Source: JAWOLE01 sp035263845
Lineage (GTDB): Bacteria > Acidobacteriota > Thermoanaerobaculia > UBA5066 > Gp7-AA6
Length of the DNA: 64,000 bases
Assembly: GCA_035263845.1 (NCBI GenBank)
Contig: DATFQY010000093.1
Location: 1-64,000 of the forward strand
Direction of reading: 5' to 3'
Positions 8,963 through 17,028 of the stretch are shown here, one piece after another. Within the stretch, counting starts at the first letter, position 1. Each line of letters starts with the position of its first letter. A program made the position numbers and the translations under genes. Below the pieces are notes generated by a model that saw only the letters and a program-made list of their open reading frames with translations, had not been told where the DNA came from and searched no databases.

Positions 8963-9207
8963 CCGGCTTCCGGCGGCGGCTCGCCGAGCCGGCGCGAGAG
9001 AAGGCGCAGGTCACTCCAGCCCGCGGCCAGGTGAATCAGACCCAGGCCGGAGACGAAGCCCCGGAAGAACCCGGAGTGGGGGAGGGCGGCCGCTCGCGCC
9101 GGCGACCACGGCCGGAACAGGAGGTAGACCCCGACGGCCGTGCAATAGAACACGAACAGGGCGGACCCCAGGACCGAAAGAGAGCGTCTGTCCATGCTCG
9201 CGGCCAT
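8959..9207 (-). CDS. small hypothetical membrane protein
   Basis: 82 aa from ATG 9207, or 78 aa from the in-frame ATG at 9195. Two hydrophobic stretches (SVLGSALFVFYCTAVGVYLLF and FFRGFVSGLGLIHLAAGW) predict a two-helix inner-membrane protein. No known family was recognised. It is the first gene of the minus-strand chain that runs to rluD. It lies right after the terminator of the preceding gene and overlaps the ThiE-like gene by 4 nt. That coupling is the main argument that it is real. Confidence 0.6.
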   Translation of the reverse strand: MAASMDRRSLSVLGSALFVFYCTAVGVYLLFRPWSPARAAALPHSGFFRGFVSGLGLIHLAAGWSDLRLLSRRLGEPPPEAG

Positions 9208-9219
9208 TGTAGGTGATTC

Positions 9220-9248
9220 AAAAAAAAGGCCGCGCTGGAGGCGCGGCC
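9220..9248 (-). terminator. Rho-independent terminator of the FecR/DUF6600 gene
   Basis: Read on the minus strand, a perfect 8-bp stem GGCCGCGC/GCGCGGCC with a 5-nt loop is followed at once by eight T. It lies 54 nt past the stop of the gene ending at 9302 and just before the start of the small membrane protein, so it separates two minus-strand transcription units. Confidence 0.9.
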
Positions 9249-9301
9249 GGGGGAAGGAGTGAGGAGATCTCGGGATCGTGAATTCGGCGACTCTGCGGAC
9301 C

Positions 9302-11458
9302 TCAGTTCGGGCGTCCCCGGTTCGGGTGCTCAGCCGGGGCCGGGGCCTGGCGCTGCGGCGCGTCGCGATGCCCCTCCGCGCGCGGTGCCTGCTGCTGCTG
9401 CTGCGGTTGGGGCGGGCGCTCGACTCGCGGCGCGGGATGGACCTCCTGCGGTCTCTCGACCTGCCGCTCGACCCTCGGCGGAGGTAGCGAGTACGGCTGG
9501 CGCTCGACGTTGGGACGCTCGTAACGCTCGGAGCGAGGCGGGCGAGCTCCCTCGGCCGGCTGGGCCGGGACGCGCTCGACCCGCGCGGGAGGCTGGGAGG
9601 AGGTCTCCGGGCGGAACTCCCGCCCGCGCCACGAATCCGAGCGGGGCTCGACGTAGCGATGGCCCGGAACGGCGCCCTCGATCACCCTCTGGGCGGGAGG
9701 AGCCTCGGGCCGGGAGCGCCAGCCTTCGGCGCGCGCCGCGGGCGGAGCGTTCTCCGTCTGCACCCGCTCGCGGGATACGTCGCGGGACTCGCCCAGCGCG
9801 GCTCCGCCGCGGGAACGCCAGTCCTGGGTCTGCTGCGGGGTCATGCGGAAGGAGCGCTCCGCTCCGGCCAAGTTTCCGCGATCGCGAACCATCGAGTCGG
9901 GGACGGAGCGCTGCTCCGTCACGCCGCGGCCCGGGGTTGCGGTCTCGCGCGTGCCGAGGGAGGCCGTCGGCGCCGTGCGCGATCTCTCGACGATGGAGCC
10001 CCGCGGCGCGATCTCCGCCGCCGCCTGGCCCGAGAGCCTTCCGCGCTCGGCCACGACCGCGCGCTCCCGCAAAGCCGTCACGGTGTCGGCCGGAAGCGTA
10101 CGCTCCCGCGCCAGCACCGGAGCGTACCGCTCGGAATCCACGCTCGCCCGCTCGATCGTCCTCGGCGCCTCGCGAACGTAGTTGCGGATCGCTTCGCGAA
10201 CGCCCCCGTCGCGGGCATTGACGACGATCGGCCGCGAGGAGACGGCAACCTGCGCGCCCAGGCGATCACCGATGCGCGAGCCGGGAATGACGCTCGCCCG
10301 CGTCGTCGTGCTTCCGAACGAGCCGGAGTTGACGAAGTTCCATGCGCGCAGGTCCATCCGCCTCGTCGAGAAGCTTCCGTGAATCGGGAAGTAGATGTTC
10401 GATCGCGCGTGCCAGCCGAACTGGGAATGGTAGCTGCCCCACCACGGCGATCCGTACGAGTAGTAGCCGACCGGGCACCAGCCGACGTAGCCGGGCGAGT
10501 ACGACCAGTACACCCACGCGGGGGAGTACGCGTACCCGGGCGCCCAGCACCAGCGGCTGCGGGCGTAGAACCAGTTGCCGTAGTGGAAGGGGTACCAGCC
10601 CCACGGGTCGTACGACCACCAGGTCAGACCGACCGGCGTGTAGTACCAGGAGCCGTAGGAGTAAGGGGTCCAGTCGGCGTCCACCCTCGGCGACCAGACG
10701 TTGCCGCCGTAGGCCGAGTCGTACTCCCAGTCGCCGTAACCGTCGAGCGAGGAGACGTCGGCGGCGTACTGGTCGCCGACGTATCGGACCGACGCGCTGC
10801 GCGTGTCTCCCACCGACTCGAGGCGATCGGCCACCCAGAGGTCGAATCGATCGCGGGAGAACGAGCCCTTGCCGATCTCCGGCTCCTCGTCGCCGCGCAC
10901 CATGAGGTACTGGCCCGCCTTGACCGTGTAAGTGCCGGCGCGGGCGCGGACTTCCGCCGAGCCGGACCGGCCGATGACGACCGTTCCGCGGCGCGGATCG
11001 GCGTTCACGCGGACGTTGGCTCCGCGCGAAATGTAGATTGTCGCGTCATCGGTGTCGATGCGCGGGATCTGTTCCTCGTTGACGCCGAGCCCCGAAAGGA
11101 CGGCTTCTCCTTCGATCAACTGGATCGCCGTAAACTGGTCCTGCTCGCCCTGCTGGTCCGAGAGGGAGTCGAAGGAAGCGCGCGTGCCGCCTCCCAGGAA
11201 GAGAACGTTTCCGTCCGCCATGCCGACCTCGACCCTTCCCGCCTGGGTAACCGAGATCTCGTCGCCGACGGAGAGCGGCATGTTGCGCTTGGCGTCCACC
11301 GCTCCGTTCCAGCGGGAATTGACGGTCGCCTCGCCCGTCATCGAGCGGATGTAGGAGTAGGCGCTGCGGTCGCTCCCGTCCTGCCCGAAAGCCGCGAACG
11401 CCGCCAGGAGAAACCCGGCCGCGGCGGTCAGCGTTCGAAACGCTGTGTTCTTGGTCAT
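9302..11458 (-). CDS. secreted FecR-domain / DUF6600 protein with Tyr-Trp-rich core and Pro/Arg-rich tail
   Basis: 718 aa. An N-terminal signal peptide (residues 1 to about 25, ending near AAFG-QDG) is followed by a FecR-like beta domain (about 40-200; SVGDEISVTQAGRVEVGMADG). Next is a remarkable aromatic region (about 230-370) dense in Tyr, Trp, Gly and Pro, typical of DUF6600 proteins. A long disordered Arg/Glu/Pro/Gln-rich tail ends in a poly-Gln run. The start ATG at 11458 has GGGGGAG 8 nt upstream. It is monocistronic, with a strong terminator at 9220-9248. Function is unknown; an envelope-associated structural role is a guess from composition. Confidence 0.75.
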   Translation of the reverse strand: MTKNTAFRTLTAAAGFLLAAFAAFGQDGSDRSAYSYIRSMTGEATVNSRWNGAVDAKRNMPLSVGDEISVTQAGRVEVGMADGNVLFLGGGTRASFDSLSDQQGEQDQFTAIQLIEGEAVLSGLGVNEEQIPRIDTDDATIYISRGANVRVNADPRRGTVVIGRSGSAEVRARAGTYTVKAGQYLMVRGDEEPEIGKGSFSRDRFDLWVADRLESVGDTRSASVRYVGDQYAADVSSLDGYGDWEYDSAYGGNVWSPRVDADWTPYSYGSWYYTPVGLTWWSYDPWGWYPFHYGNWFYARSRWCWAPGYAYSPAWVYWSYSPGYVGWCPVGYYSYGSPWWGSYHSQFGWHARSNIYFPIHGSFSTRRMDLRAWNFVNSGSFGSTTTRASVIPGSRIGDRLGAQVAVSSRPIVVNARDGGVREAIRNYVREAPRTIERASVDSERYAPVLARERTLPADTVTALRERAVVAERGRLSGQAAAEIAPRGSIVERSRTAPTASLGTRETATPGRGVTEQRSVPDSMVRDRGNLAGAERSFRMTPQQTQDWRSRGGAALGESRDVSRERVQTENAPPAARAEGWRSRPEAPPAQRVIEGAVPGHRYVEPRSDSWRGREFRPETSSQPPARVERVPAQPAEGARPPRSERYERPNVERQPYSLPPPRVERQVERPQEVHPAPRVERPPQPQQQQQAPRAEGHRDAPQRQAPAPAEHPNRGRPN

Positions 11459-11646
11459 TTCCGATCTCCCCCGTGCCCGACAAGGAGCGATCCCCATGCC
11501 CGCCGCCCCGCCTTGCGCGTTTTTGAAGAATGTGTTCTAACTCAACGACTTATGAGTCACCAGCGCCGGGAGCCGATGATGCCGCTGTCCCTTCCGGGAG
11601 ACATTTTGCGAGTCCCCGAGGACAGGGGCCCGGGACCAACTTCCTC

Positions 11647-12156
11647 ATGATCCGCGACATCGTGCGTTACGGCGACCCCCGTCTCTTGAGCGAGAACCTC
11701 GAGGCCAACCCGTTGGCCCCGGACTTCGCCACCCTCCTCTCCGACATGATCGACACGTGCCACGCCGCCCCCGGGATCGGGCTGGCGGCGCCGCAGATCG
11801 GCATCAACGTGAGGGTCGCCATCGTGGACCTCTCCGTCGGTCAGGACCCGGCCGGCATCCTTGTGCTCGCCAACCCGGAGATCGTCGAGGCCTCGGGGGA
11901 GCAGAAGGAGGAGGAGGGTTGCCTCTCGGTTCCCGACGTGTCGGAAAGAGTCATCCGGCCGGCCCGGGTCCTCGTCCGCGCGGCCAACGCGGCCGGCGAG
12001 GTCCGGGAAGTCGAGGGCACGGGATTGCTCGCCCGGGCGCTCTGCCACGAGATCGACCACCTGAACCGGTGCCTCTTCCTCGACCGGCTCAAGGGCTTGA
12101 AACGCGAGCTGACATGGAAGAAGGTCGAGCGCGCGCGCCGGAAGGCGGCCTGGTGA
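11647..12156 (+). CDS. def: peptide deformylase
   Basis: 169 aa. Removes the formyl group from the N-terminal Met of nascent proteins; a metalloenzyme. All three active-site motifs are visible: GIGLAAPQIG (about residue 43), EGCLSVP (metal-ligand Cys) and HEIDHLNR (two metal-ligand His and the catalytic Glu). The start ATG gives MIRDIVRYGDPRL, matching the family's N-terminus. It starts the operon def-cysS-hisK, and its TGA overlaps the cysS GTG by 4 nt. Confidence 0.94.
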   Translation: MIRDIVRYGDPRLLSENLEANPLAPDFATLLSDMIDTCHAAPGIGLAAPQIGINVRVAIVDLSVGQDPAGILVLANPEIVEASGEQKEEEGCLSVPDVSERVIRPARVLVRAANAAGEVREVEGTGLLARALCHEIDHLNRCLFLDRLKGLKRELTWKKVERARRKAAW

Positions 12157-13574
12157 GCGCTTCGAGGGCGGCCGGCGCCGTCACCCTGCACAACACGCTC
12201 GGGCGCCGTTCGACGGAGCTCGTCCCGCTCGAGCCGGGGCACGTGCGCATGTACACGTGCGGGCCGACCGTCTACAACGTGGTGCACATCGGGAACCTTC
12301 GGACCTTCCTCTTCGAGGACGTCCTGCGGCGCCACCTGCTCCGCAAGGGGCTGCGAGTCACCCAGATCATGAACCTGACCGACGTGGACGATAAGACGAT
12401 CCGCGGCGCGCGCGAGGAGGGCCTGTCGCTCACGGACTTCACGGCGAAGTACGTGGACGCCTTCTTCCGCGACATCCGGCGCCTGAACCTCCAGGCGGCC
12501 GAGGGCTACCCGCGGGCGACCGACCACGTCCCCGAGATGATCTCGATGATCGAGAAGCTGCGCGAGAAGGGGCACACCTACGAGTCGGAAGGCTCGGTGT
12601 ACTTCCGCATCTCGACCTTCCCGGACTACGGCAAGCTCTCCCAGATCGACCTGACCCAGACGCGCCGCGGGGAGCGGGTCGCCGACGACGAGTACGAGAA
12701 GGAAGACGTCAAGGATTTCGCCCTCTGGAAGGGAACGAAGTCGGGCGAGCCGTCGTGGCCGTCGCCCTTCGGCGAGGGCCGGCCCGGCTGGCACATCGAG
12801 TGCTCCGCGATGAGCATCAAGTACCTGGGCCGCCGCTTCGACATTCACACCGGGGCGGTGGACAACATCTTTCCGCACCACGAGAACGAGATCGCCCAGA
12901 GCGAGGCGGCGACGGGCGAGCCCTTCGTCAACATCTGGCTCCACGCCGAGCACCTCGTCGTGGACGGAGAAAAGATGTCCAAGTCGAAGGGGAACTTCTA
13001 CACCCTCGACGACGTCCTGGCGCGCCGGGACGACGCTGCCGCGGTCCGTTACCTCTTCCTCTCGGTCCCTTATCGCCGCAAGCTGAACTTCACGTGGGAC
13101 GCGCTCGCCGGCGCCGCTGCGGCGGTGGACCGGATCCGCTCCGCGACGGCCCGGCTGGAGGAGGTGCGCAAGGCGGGAGTCTCTCGGCCCGGGGCCTTTC
13201 CCGCCTCCGAGCGCGGCGGGAAGTTTCTCGCTGAGTTCACCGCCGCGATGGACGACGACCTGAACACCTCCGAGGCCCTCGGCGCGCTCTTCCCGTACCT
13301 GCGGGACGTCAACACCGCCATCGACGAAGGGACGCTCGACGCGGCCGGCGCCGGGTCGGCCCTCGACGCGATCGCTTCCGCGGACGCGGTCCTCGGAGTC
13401 CTGCCCGCGCAGCCCGAAGTCCTGCCGGCGGAGATCGAGGCGCAGATCGAAGCGCGCAACGCCGCGCGCAAGCGCCGCGACTGGGACGAAGCCGACCGGA
13501 TCCGCACGGCCCTATCTTCCCGCGGGATCGTCCTCGAGGACGGCCCCTCCGGCACCCGCTGGAAGAAGGCGTGA
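12153..13574 (+). CDS. cysS: cysteinyl-tRNA synthetase
   Basis: 473 aa class I synthetase. The zinc-ligand Cys in MYTCGPTVYN (about residue 36), the HIGH equivalent HIGN (about 45-48) and KMSKSKGNF (about 274-282) are all present. So is the Zn site around WHIECSAM, and a C-terminal helical anticodon domain. The start is the GTG at 12153, overlapping the def stop as GTGA. Earlier in-frame codons fall inside def and resemble nothing. The stop overlaps the GTG of hisK. Confidence 0.95.
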   Translation: MSASRAAGAVTLHNTLGRRSTELVPLEPGHVRMYTCGPTVYNVVHIGNLRTFLFEDVLRRHLLRKGLRVTQIMNLTDVDDKTIRGAREEGLSLTDFTAKYVDAFFRDIRRLNLQAAEGYPRATDHVPEMISMIEKLREKGHTYESEGSVYFRISTFPDYGKLSQIDLTQTRRGERVADDEYEKEDVKDFALWKGTKSGEPSWPSPFGEGRPGWHIECSAMSIKYLGRRFDIHTGAVDNIFPHHENEIAQSEAATGEPFVNIWLHAEHLVVDGEKMSKSKGNFYTLDDVLARRDDAAAVRYLFLSVPYRRKLNFTWDALAGAAAAVDRIRSATARLEEVRKAGVSRPGAFPASERGGKFLAEFTAAMDDDLNTSEALGALFPYLRDVNTAIDEGTLDAAGAGSALDAIASADAVLGVLPAQPEVLPAEIEAQIEARNAARKRRDWDEADRIRTALSSRGIVLEDGPSGTRWKKA

Positions 13575-14413
13575 CGGGCCTTCCCGGGCTTCCCGATTAT
13601 CACGTCCACACCTACCGCTGCGGCCACGCCGGCGGGAAGACCCGCGACTTCGTCCTGCGCGCGATCGACCTCGGTCTCGCCGAGATCGGCCTGACCGATC
13701 ACATTCCGCTCTACTTCCTCCCCCCGTCGGAGCGGGACCCGAAGCTCGCGATGAAGGAGGAGGATTTCGACGGCTATCTCGCCGAGGTTCGGGAGCTGAA
13801 GGAGGAGTTCCGCGGCCGGATCGCCGTTCGCCTGGGGCTCGAGGCGGATTACCGGGAAGGCTACGAGGAGGAGCTTTCGCGGTGGCTCGCCAGGGCGGAC
13901 TGGGACCTCGTGCTCGGATCGGTCCACTGGGTCGCGGGTGGATGGATAGACGCGCCGGGCTGTTCCGCGCGGTTCGAGAAGGAGGGCACGGACGTTCTCT
14001 ACGACGAGTACTACCGGCTCCTGGCGAAGGCGGCGCGGAGCGGATTCTTCGACCTCCTGACGCACTTCGACCTGCCCAAGAAGTTCGGGAACCGGCCGGA
14101 GCGGCCCCGCGAGGCCGCGGAGAGGGAGGCCATCGCCGCCGCGAAGGAGGGAGGCTGCGCGGTCGAGATCTCGTCGGCCGGGCTGCGCAAGCCCGTCGGA
14201 GAGCCGTACCCGGAGGGCCGGCTGCTGAGGCAGATCGCCGCCGCCGAAATCCCGGTGACCTTTTCCTCCGATTCCCACGCTCCGGCCGAGGTCGGATGGG
14301 GATACGAAAGGACGGTGGAGCACGCGCGCCGCTGCGGTGTGCGCGAGTTCGTGACCTTCGAATCCCGCCGGAAGGTCTTTCACCCGCTGCCCGGCGCTCC
14401 CTCCGCGGCTTGA
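13571..14413 (+). CDS. hisK: PHP-family histidinol-phosphatase
   Basis: 280 aa. PHP-fold metal motifs are visible: DYHVHTYRCGHA near the N-terminus, GLTDHIPL, GLEADYREGYEE, LGSVHW, LTHFDLPKKFG and FSSDSHAP at the end. HisK/HisJ-type phosphatases remove phosphate from histidinol phosphate. The histidine genes downstream have no HisB phosphatase domain and no HisN, so this gene completes the pathway. It is read from the def-cysS unit (GTG start overlapping cysS as GTGA), upstream of the attenuator, so it may escape that control. The promoter -35 of the next operon overlaps its stop codon. Confidence 0.87.
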   Translation: MTGLPGLPDYHVHTYRCGHAGGKTRDFVLRAIDLGLAEIGLTDHIPLYFLPPSERDPKLAMKEEDFDGYLAEVRELKEEFRGRIAVRLGLEADYREGYEEELSRWLARADWDLVLGSVHWVAGGWIDAPGCSARFEKEGTDVLYDEYYRLLAKAARSGFFDLLTHFDLPKKFGNRPERPREAAEREAIAAAKEGGCAVEISSAGLRKPVGEPYPEGRLLRQIAAAEIPVTFSSDSHAPAEVGWGYERTVEHARRCGVREFVTFESRRKVFHPLPGAPSAA

Positions 14414-14438
14414 CAGCCCGGGCCGGCAGGCGTAACGT
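14410..14438 (+). promoter_or_regulatory. predicted sigma-70 promoter of the aro-his-trp operon
   Basis: A perfect -35 TTGACA (14410-14415) is separated by 17 nt from a -10-like TAACGT (14433-14438). It sits on the hisK stop codon. Transcription would start near 14445-14449, at or a few bases before the leader-peptide ATG. That would make the leader ORF leaderless and explains why no Shine-Dalgarno sequence precedes it. Confidence 0.6.
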
Positions 14439-14448
14439 TTCGCGCCTC

Positions 14449-14505
14449 ATGCAGCAGGCATTTCGCCCGTCCGCGCATCGCTGGCATCACGAGGTGAGAG
14501 GGTAG
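14449..14505 (+). CDS. leader peptide of the aro-his-trp attenuator
   Basis: An 18-codon ORF encodes MQQAFRPSAHRWHHEVRG and ends in TAG. It holds three His codons (CAT, CAT, CAC), one Trp (TGG) and one Phe (TTT), with H-R-W-H-H clustered at codons 10-14. His and Trp are rare residues, so this density just before an RNA hairpin and terminator, upstream of the his and trp genes, is what a ribosome-mediated attenuator predicts. The stop codon overlaps the 5' arm of the first hairpin. No SD is seen; the predicted transcript starts at or just before the ATG. Confidence 0.7.
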   Translation: MQQAFRPSAHRWHHEVRG

Positions 14506-14598
14506 GGCGAAGCTCGCCCTGCCGAAACCTTCGGGCGGGGCGAACCAGGCGGCAAGATCGAGACCCCCGACCCGGAAGGGCTCGGGGGTTTTTGTTTT
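14504..14598 (+). promoter_or_regulatory. transcription attenuator (five alternating RNA segments) before aroDE-his-trp
   Basis: Four mutually exclusive pairings are visible. Hairpin A: 14504-14510 with 14514-14520, 7 bp perfect. Hairpin B: 14516-14526 with 14530-14541, 11 bp with one wobble and one bulge. Antiterminator: 14528-14540 with 14565-14579, 13 bp with two single-base bulges. Terminator: 14564-14573 with 14578-14588, 10 bp around a GGAA tetraloop, then TTTTTGTTTT. A ribosome stalled at the His/Trp codons would leave A free to form, blocking B and allowing the antiterminator. A ribosome reaching the stop codon would mask A, so B forms and termination follows. The geometry is seen; the behaviour is inferred. 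Confidence 0.72.
14564..14598 (+). terminator. intrinsic terminator of the attenuator
   Basis: CCCCCGACCC (14564-14573) pairs with GGGCTCGGGGG (14578-14588) with one bulged C. The loop is the GNRA tetraloop GGAA, and the run TTTTTGTTTT follows. It lies directly ahead of aroDE, whose likely TTG start is inside the T-run, so it can only act as a conditional terminator. Confidence 0.85.
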
Positions 14599-16081
14599 GA
14601 GGCAACAGGTCCTGGAGCTGCCGGCCTTCGTGGCCTCCCTGGCTCCGCGAAACCTCGCGGACGCCCGGAGGCTGGTCTCGCTCGTCCCGGCAGGCGCCAC
14701 CGCGATCGAATACCGGACCGACCTCGCCGACGAGGAGATGCCCGCCGCCGGGCTTGCCGAGCTCGACCCGAGGCCGGCGATCCTGACCTGCCGGACCGTC
14801 CGAGAAGGCGGAGGGTTCCAGGGATCGCTCGAGGAGTACGCGGCCGCGTGCGAGGCCGCCTACGGATCCGGAGCGATCGTGGACGTCGAGTTCTCGAGCG
14901 GCCTGCTCTCGGGGAACGGCCGCTTCCCGGAGAGGCGGCGCGTGATCGTGTCGCGCCACTCGCCTTTCTCGCTTCCGGAGGACCACGCGGACCTGCTCGC
15001 CGCGATGAGCGCGACCGGCGCCCTCGCCGCAAAGCTCGTGGCCGGCGCCGCGGATCTGAAGTCGAGCCTCGCGGTGGCCGGAGTCCAGAAACGGATCGGC
15101 GGCGCGGGGGTCTCCGTCTTCCCGATGGGGCCCGCGAGCGCGCCGGGACGGATCCTCTCCGCGCTTTTCGGCGGCAGCCTGGTCTACGGGTCCGTCGAGA
15201 ACCGGACGGCGCCGGGCCAGCTCTCCCTGGCCGAGCTTCTCGACACCTACCGCGTTCGAGAGCGGCGTCCCCTGGAAGCGCTCTTCGGGATCGTCGGCAG
15301 CGAAGTCTCCGAGTCGCTCTCCCCGCGACTGCACAACTCGCTGTTTGATTCGCGCGCTCTGCCGAATCTCTACCTCCCGCTTCCCGTCGCCGACTTCGAT
15401 CGGGACAAGCCCCAGGAGCTTTCCTTCGATCCGCCCTTCCGGGGCTTCTCGGTGACGCGCCCGTGGAAGCGCCGCGCGGCGCAGACCGCCGTGCCGTCCG
15501 AGGACGTTCGCGCGACCGGCGCGGCCAACACGCTCGTCGAGGCGAGGCGCCGGTGGAGGGCGGAGAATACCGACGTGGACGGCGTTTTCGATCCGCTGGC
15601 GGATCACGACACGGGCGAGGGTCGCACGGCCGTGATCCTGGGAGCGGGGGGAGCGGCGAGGGCGGCAGTGGTCGCGGCGCGAAAGCTCGGTTACGAGGTG
15701 ATGGTCGCGAGCCGACGGGAAGAGGCGGCCGACGAGCTCGCGGCCGAGCTCGCCGTCGATTCGCTCGCCTTCCGGGACGTCGCGAAGAGCGAAGCCGACC
15801 TGTATCTGAACGCCACGCCGATCGGGTCTCGCGAGGGGGACCCGCCGGCGTTTCCGGCCGAGGTCCTCAGCAATCGGCCGCTCGTCTTCGACTGCGTGTA
15901 TCGCCGCGACGGGCAGCCGACCTCGACGATCCTGGCCGCCCGGGCCGCGAAGTGCCCGACCGTCGAGGGAATCCGGATGCTCGGCGCGCAGGCGGTCCGC
16001 CAGGCGCGGCTCTTCGGCGTGTCCGACGCGACGGTTGAGGAGGTCACCGCGCTGCTTGCTCCCGCGGAGGAGGCCTCGTGA
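14597..16081 (+). CDS. aroDE: bifunctional 3-dehydroquinate dehydratase (type I) / shikimate dehydrogenase
   Basis: 494 aa fusion of two consecutive shikimate-pathway enzymes. Residues 1 to about 220 are a type I dehydroquinase barrel (VASLAPRNL, AIEYRTDLA, IVSRHSPF with the catalytic His, and AAKLVAGAADL with the Schiff-base Lys). Residues about 235-494 are shikimate dehydrogenase (SLSPRLHNSLF, GFSVTRPWKR with the catalytic Lys, NTDVDG, and the nucleotide loop VILGAGGAARAA). The start is unclear: TTG 14597 in the T-run of the terminator, or GTG 14630. It leads the operon and feeds chorismate synthesis, hence Trp, Phe and Tyr. It overlaps hisZ by 4 nt. The same fusion order is known in plants and some bacteria. 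Confidence 0.9.
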   Translation: MRQQVLELPAFVASLAPRNLADARRLVSLVPAGATAIEYRTDLADEEMPAAGLAELDPRPAILTCRTVREGGGFQGSLEEYAAACEAAYGSGAIVDVEFSSGLLSGNGRFPERRRVIVSRHSPFSLPEDHADLLAAMSATGALAAKLVAGAADLKSSLAVAGVQKRIGGAGVSVFPMGPASAPGRILSALFGGSLVYGSVENRTAPGQLSLAELLDTYRVRERRPLEALFGIVGSEVSESLSPRLHNSLFDSRALPNLYLPLPVADFDRDKPQELSFDPPFRGFSVTRPWKRRAAQTAVPSEDVRATGAANTLVEARRRWRAENTDVDGVFDPLADHDTGEGRTAVILGAGGAARAAVVAARKLGYEVMVASRREEAADELAAELAVDSLAFRDVAKSEADLYLNATPIGSREGDPPAFPAEVLSNRPLVFDCVYRRDGQPTSTILAARAAKCPTVEGIRMLGAQAVRQARLFGVSDATVEEVTALLAPAEEAS

Positions 16082-17028
16082 CGCGCCGCGAAAGCCCCCG
16101 GCGCACGCACCGGCTGCCCACCGGAGCCGCGGCCTACGTCTTCGAGGAGGCCGCGCTGCGCCGCCGGGCGGAGGACGCGATCGTGGAAGGCCTGCGCGCC
16201 GCCGGCTACCGCGAGGCGATCGTTCCGTCGGCGGACTACCTCGCGCCCTACCTTGCGCACCTGAGCCCCCGCGAGGAGCGGGAGCTCTACCGTTTCGTGG
16301 ACCGCCACGGCGACACCCTGGCGCTCCGCGCCGACTTCACCATCGCCCTGGCGCGCCACCTCTCGGGAAGGCTCGCCGCCGATCCGGAAACCGAGCGGGT
16401 CTTCTACCGCGGCGAGGTGCTGCGGGGCGGAGCGCGGGAGACGGCGGGCGCCGAGTTCTACCAGATCGGCGCCGAGCTCCTGGGAGACGCTTCGTCGGAC
16501 GCCGACGTGGAGATCGTCGGGCGGTGCCTCGCGGCCCTCGAAGCGGCGGGCGCCCGGAGGCTCTACCTGGTCCTCTCCTGCGTCGGGGCGCTCGAGGAGA
16601 TGCTGCGGCCCGAGGCGTCCCGCGAGGCGGTCCGCGACCTCGCCGCGGCGATTCGAGACCGGAAGCTCTCGGAGAGCCGCCGCGTCGGTCTCTCGGTCTC
16701 CGACGCCTTCGCCCGCCGCGTCCGCCGGCTCCTCGAAGGAGACCTTCCCCTCGACGATCCCGGCCTCTCGCGGCTGGAGTCCGGAAAGACGCTGCGCCGC
16801 GTCGCGGAGAGCGCCGCCCGGAGCTCTTGCCGTGTCGCCGTGGACGTCGCGGAGCCGGCCTCGCGCTCCTACTACACGGGTTTCTTCTTCTCCGTCTACG
16901 GCGAGTCTGGTGGGACACCGATCGCGGGGGGAGGTCGCTACGACGACCTCTACGGTGCCTTCGGCGCGCCGAGGCCGGCCGTGGGTTTCGCCGTGGGCGT
17001 CGAGGCGGTGGTGGGAGAGGCGCGATGA
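16078..17028 (+). CDS. hisZ: ATP phosphoribosyltransferase regulatory subunit (HisZ)
   Basis: 316 aa, a catalytically inactive histidyl-tRNA-synthetase paralogue. Class II features are visible: EDAIVEGLRAAGYREAIVPS (motif 1 region), ALRADFTIALARH, RVFYRGEVLRG (motif 2) and YYTGFFFSVYG with PIAGGGRYDDL (motif 3 region). It lacks an anticodon-binding domain, as expected for HisZ. HisZ forms a hetero-octamer with the short HisG encoded next and carries the histidine feedback site. It overlaps aroDE (GTGA) and hisG (ATGA). Confidence 0.9.
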   Translation: MTRRESPRRTHRLPTGAAAYVFEEAALRRRAEDAIVEGLRAAGYREAIVPSADYLAPYLAHLSPREERELYRFVDRHGDTLALRADFTIALARHLSGRLAADPETERVFYRGEVLRGGARETAGAEFYQIGAELLGDASSDADVEIVGRCLAALEAAGARRLYLVLSCVGALEEMLRPEASREAVRDLAAAIRDRKLSESRRVGLSVSDAFARRVRRLLEGDLPLDDPGLSRLESGKTLRRVAESAARSSCRVAVDVAEPASRSYYTGFFFSVYGESGGTPIAGGGRYDDLYGAFGAPRPAVGFAVGVEAVVGEAR

